Of a DNA stretch of 9,747 nucleotides, positions 7,284 to 9,747 are shown in pieces. The translations under genes were made by a program, and so were the position numbers. Source of the DNA: Prevotella sp. GTDB lineage: Bacteria; Bacteroidota; Bacteroidia; Bacteroidales; Bacteroidaceae. The notes under the pieces are model-generated. The model was not told the origin of the DNA. It made no database searches and saw only the letters and a list, made by a program, of their open reading frames with translations. Numbering within the stretch: position 1 is the stretch's first letter; each line of letters opens with the position of its first letter. The DNA is taken from the NCBI GenBank assembly GCA_017623335.1, contig JAGAPI010000179.1, positions 1-9,747 on the forward strand, in the 5' to 3' direction.

Positions 7284-7359
7284 GTTATATTATATTGTAT
7301 GTAATACATAAATAATCATAATTTAGTATTAAACATTCTCTTTTCTAAAAAAAATAATG

Positions 7360-7367
7360 TATTTTTG
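7360..7367 (+). promoter_or_regulatory. -7 promoter element for the AlbA_2/HATPase gene
   Basis: TATTTTTG matches TAnnTTTG and lies 64 nt before the ATG at 7432. At the expected -33 position the sequence is TTCT rather than TTTG, so this would be a weaker or degenerate promoter. The rest of 7284-7431 is AT-rich with no gene that I can support. Confidence 0.5.
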
Positions 7368-7431
7368 TAGGCAAATATTAAAACATATATAGTTTTCTAA
7401 AAATAAAATCCCCAATAAAGATAGAATAATA

Positions 7432-9219
7432 ATGGCAAAATACGAATATACAGAAATTATTGCATGGGTAGAGGAACAAATGCAGAATAAGGAATCGGAC
7501 GATGTGGAATTCAAGTCTGCAGCAGGAGGATTTCCTGGAAGTTTTTGGGAAACTTACTCGTCTTTTGCCAATACAAATGGAGGGACTATCGTTTTAGGTG
7601 TTAAGGAAAAGAACGGATGCTTTTTTGTTGATAAATTAACGGAAGAGCAAGTAGAGAAATACAAGAAAGAATTCTGGCGCAATGTGAATAATCCAGAAAA
7701 GGTAAGCTGTAACTTGTTGTCCAATGATGACATTAAGCAAGTTGTGTTTGATGGTAATCATGTACTTCTTTTCTATATCCCTCGTGCTGCAAGGGAAGAA
7801 CGCCCCATTTATTGCACCCGCAATCCGGACAATGGAACATATAAGCGCAATGACGAAGGAGATTTTAAATGCACTCCTCTTGAGGTAAGACGAATGTTTG
7901 CAGATGCAAATATAAGCAGACCGTCAGACTCTCGAATTTTAGAGAACTACAGTTTTGATGATATCGACAAAAGCTCTTTGGACCAATACAGAAGACTTTT
8001 TGATTTAGTAAAACCTGGACATGCATGGCTGGCAGAAGATGATTTTGGATTATTAAAGAAATTAGGCGGGTATCGTTTAGACCGCAAAAGTAAAAAGGAA
8101 GGTTTTACGATGGCGGGTATTTTAATGTTTGGTAAAACAGACTCTATTACAGATGAAGAATGTGCTCCATTTTTCTTCCCTGACTATCGGGAATTGTCCG
8201 ATAAACCCTCTCCAAAAGAAAGATGGCTTGACCGTATCTGTCCAGATGGAACATGGGAGGCTAATATTTTCCAGTTTTATCGCAGAACGTTAGTAAAATT
8301 GCAAGATGGGCTACCTGTCCCCTTTAAGCTGGAAGGAGATATGCGTAAGGATGAGACTCCAGCTCATATAGCCATACGTGAAGCGTTGATCAATGCTCTT
8401 ATACATGCAGACTATTCCATCAATACTCCTATTGTTATAACAAAGAGTAAAGACAGTATCGTGTTTTCCAATCCCGGCAATCTGCTAATAACCCCAAAAC
8501 AATATTATGAGGGAGGATTAAGTGTATGCCGTAACACAACTTTACAAAAAATGTTTATGATGTTAGGACGTGCGGAAAAGGCAGGCAGTGGAGTCGACAC
8601 CATTATTAATGGATGGAAAGAGTCAAACAAAGTTATGCCCAGTATAAAAGAATCTGTCCGTCCGGATAAGGTAACACTTACCTTGTCTATGGCTTCTTTT
8701 ATTGATGATGACACGAAACAGGCATTAGTGAGAATCTTTGGCAAGAAGATTTTAAATATAGAGCATAATAAGTTAATGACTCTATCTTTAGCCCTACAGG
8801 AAAGAAGTGTGTCAAATGAACGGTTACGCTATTCTTTAAATATGCATAGATTCGATATTACCCAGATGCTGCGTACGATGTGTATCGATGGCTTATTGAT
8901 ATCAGAGGGTATAGGGCGGGGAACATACTACAAGATACCTAATATTGCAAGTAATGTTGCAAGTAATGTTGCAAGCAGTTCCTATTCTTTATTTGATAAA
9001 TCCATAAAAAAACGGATGAGTCAAAATGAACTTTTTGCAGAAATTCAAAAGGCTGCAAATGACTGGGTGTCATTGGATACAATCGCCCAAAAAGTCGGCA
9101 GGAGCAAACAATACCTTAACAATAAGGTTATTCCGAAAATGATTTCTCTTAGACTATTGGAAAGAAAAATACCGTCAAATCCTAAGAGCCCTGACCAAAT
9201 GTACAAGAATAATCAATAA
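7432..9219 (+). CDS. AlbA_2 (Schlafen-like) and HATPase_c_4 domain protein with C-terminal helix-turn-helix segments
   Basis: The 595-residue protein belongs to the family often labelled putative ATP-binding, RecG-like or transcriptional regulator; no specific substrate is known. The AlbA_2 domain spans about 20-155: DDVEFKS at 23-29, then SSFANTNGGTIVLGVKE at 43-59, the signature FAN-T-GG-I--GV. A middle region runs 165-300. A GHKL-type HATPase_c_4 module lies at about 310-400: IREALINALIHADYS at 315-329, SNPGN at 346-350 and EKAGSGVDTI at 382-391. Winged-helix-like segments lie at about 440-500 and 530-585, the second with SLDTIAQKVGRSKQYL, joined by the repetitive linker NIASNVASNVASS. It is clearly AT-richer than its neighbours, suggesting horizontal acquisition. 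Relatives occur in accessory and defence-rich regions, but no defence partner is visible here. There is no Shine-Dalgarno; the ATG at 7432 is the first good start. Confidence 0.85.
   Translation: MAKYEYTEIIAWVEEQMQNKESDDVEFKSAAGGFPGSFWETYSSFANTNGGTIVLGVKEKNGCFFVDKLTEEQVEKYKKEFWRNVNNPEKVSCNLLSNDDIKQVVFDGNHVLLFYIPRAAREERPIYCTRNPDNGTYKRNDEGDFKCTPLEVRRMFADANISRPSDSRILENYSFDDIDKSSLDQYRRLFDLVKPGHAWLAEDDFGLLKKLGGYRLDRKSKKEGFTMAGILMFGKTDSITDEECAPFFFPDYRELSDKPSPKERWLDRICPDGTWEANIFQFYRRTLVKLQDGLPVPFKLEGDMRKDETPAHIAIREALINALIHADYSINTPIVITKSKDSIVFSNPGNLLITPKQYYEGGLSVCRNTTLQKMFMMLGRAEKAGSGVDTIINGWKESNKVMPSIKESVRPDKVTLTLSMASFIDDDTKQALVRIFGKKILNIEHNKLMTLSLALQERSVSNERLRYSLNMHRFDITQMLRTMCIDGLLISEGIGRGTYYKIPNIASNVASNVASSSYSLFDKSIKKRMSQNELFAEIQKAANDWVSLDTIAQKVGRSKQYLNNKVIPKMISLRLLERKIPSNPKSPDQMYKNNQ
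8945..8975 (+). repeat. 12-bp in-frame tandem repeat in the AlbA_2 gene linker
   Basis: The unit TTGCAAGTAATG is present as two perfect copies (8945-8956, 8957-8968) and a partial third (8969-8975). It encodes repeated AS-N-V residues between the winged-helix segment and the C-terminal helix-turn-helix. Because the unit is 12 bp, copy changes would keep the frame and alter only linker length. Confidence 0.9.
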
Positions 9220-9261
9220 ACGATTGTGATAAAAACTAATAAGAAAAAGTATAATATAGAA

Positions 9262-9747
9262 ATGGAAAAAGAAAACAAAAAGCCGCGCCGACTGTTGTTT
9301 ATATGTCTTGGAAATATATGCCGCTCGCCGGCTGCTGACGGTGTGATGCACCAGCTGGTAAAGGCTGCCGGCATTGACTGTGAGTTTGACATTGATTCCG
9401 CCGGTATGGGCGATTGGCATATAGGGCAGTTGCCCGACAGCCGCATGAGGGCTTGCGGCGCACGCCACGGCTATAAGTTTGACCATCGTGCCCGCCAGTT
9501 CTCACGCAGTGACTTCCAGCGTTTCGACCTTCTCATTGTTATGGACAGCGGCAATTACCGTGGAGTGAGCAGCATGGCACGCAACGATGCCGACCGCAGC
9601 AAGATCGTGATGCTTGCCGACTATCTGCGCCACCACCCTGGACAGACGGTAATTCCCGACCCGTACTATGGCGACACCGCTGACTTTGAGTTTGCCTTGG
9701 AGCTTATCGAAGATGCCTGTCAGGGACTGCTCGAAGAAATACGGTGA
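9262..9747 (+). CDS. Low-molecular-weight protein tyrosine phosphatase
   Basis: This cytoplasmic phosphatase hydrolyses phosphotyrosine through a cysteinyl-phosphate intermediate. Bacterial members often act with tyrosine kinases in capsule or exopolysaccharide control, but no such partner is visible here. From the ATG at 9262 it has 161 residues, the usual family length. The P-loop CLGNICRS is at 15-22 (nucleophile Cys15, Arg21, Ser22), preceded by the strand RLLFI. The general acid is Asp133 in DPYYG, and a conserved D-SAG segment lies at about 45-48. A GTG at 9226 is in frame and would add 12 lysine-rich residues, which I regard as untranslated. The gene ends with TGA at the last base of the window. 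It lies 42 nt after the AlbA_2 gene, is GC-richer and has no obvious promoter of its own, so it may depend on upstream transcription. Confidence 0.95.
   Translation: MEKENKKPRRLLFICLGNICRSPAADGVMHQLVKAAGIDCEFDIDSAGMGDWHIGQLPDSRMRACGARHGYKFDHRARQFSRSDFQRFDLLIVMDSGNYRGVSSMARNDADRSKIVMLADYLRHHPGQTVIPDPYYGDTADFEFALELIEDACQGLLEEIR

Noticed and set aside
7329..7514. Minus-strand 61-codon frame overlapping the AlbA_2 gene start
   Set aside because: It covers the plus-strand promoter region and the start of a real gene, and its hydrophobic look is what reverse reading of AT-rich DNA tends to give.
9226..9261. GTG start for the phosphatase gene
   Set aside because: It adds 12 lysine-rich residues not typical of the family, whose P-loop usually lies close to the N-terminus; the ATG at 9262 gives the usual length.
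7231..9262. Integrative element with att sites at tRNA-Asn
   Set aside because: No copy of the tRNA 3' end is found near the right border of the AT-rich segment, and no integrase or excisionase gene is present; only the leader-side 11-bp repeat exists.
1..9747. CRISPR array, insertion sequence, riboswitch or rRNA
   Set aside because: No regularly spaced repeats, transposase motifs, recognised riboswitch cores or rRNA segments were seen; the only tandem repeat is the coding 12-bp repeat at 8945-8975.

Overview
The window reads as a chromosomal segment of a Bacteroidota bacterium, most likely order Bacteroidales (Prevotellaceae or Muribaculaceae by protein flavour; this is inferred from remembered homologues, not a search). 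Three things point there. Several promoters match the Bacteroidota sigma pattern TTTG, about 20 nt, TAnnTTTG. Shine-Dalgarno sequences are largely absent ahead of the genes. The IF-2, NusA and RimP proteins also look Bacteroidales-like.

Left half (1-6985), all on the minus strand. In transcription order it carries an S41 C-terminal processing protease (5327-6985), then the rimP-nusA-infB gene set (5190 down to 490), then the 5' part of sufB (420 down to 1, cut by the window edge). RimP helps mature the 30S subunit, NusA is the transcription elongation, termination and antitermination factor, and IF-2 delivers initiator tRNA, so this cluster couples transcription and translation. A strong promoter for rimP lies at 5259-5290. 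Directly behind it, before the rimP start codon, is a hairpin with a U-tract shaped like an intrinsic terminator. That layout resembles the NusA-dependent leader attenuation known upstream of rimP-nusA in Bacillus subtilis and is the most interesting regulatory feature here. A second strong hairpin, with a GUAA loop and no U-tract, fills the infB-sufB gap.

Middle (6986-7431). This short divergent region holds a -7 element for the protease gene on the minus strand. On the plus strand it holds a near-ideal promoter, a tRNA-Asn(GTT) gene and a good intrinsic terminator. The tRNA has a U-U mismatch in its T-stem, and an 11-bp stretch spanning its 3' end is repeated just upstream of its 5' end.

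Right part (7432-9747), plus strand. A visibly AT-rich 595-codon gene encodes an AlbA_2 (Schlafen-like) plus HATPase_c_4 protein with C-terminal helix-turn-helix segments and a 12-bp tandem repeat in a linker. It looks like an accessory gene inserted between the tRNA and a GC-richer low-molecular-weight protein tyrosine phosphatase gene (9262-9747), which ends exactly at the window edge. No integrase, transposase, att duplication or CRISPR array is visible. No clearly new multi-gene system is apparent; the candidates for novelty are the rimP leader, the tRNA-Asn surroundings and the AlbA_2 insert.
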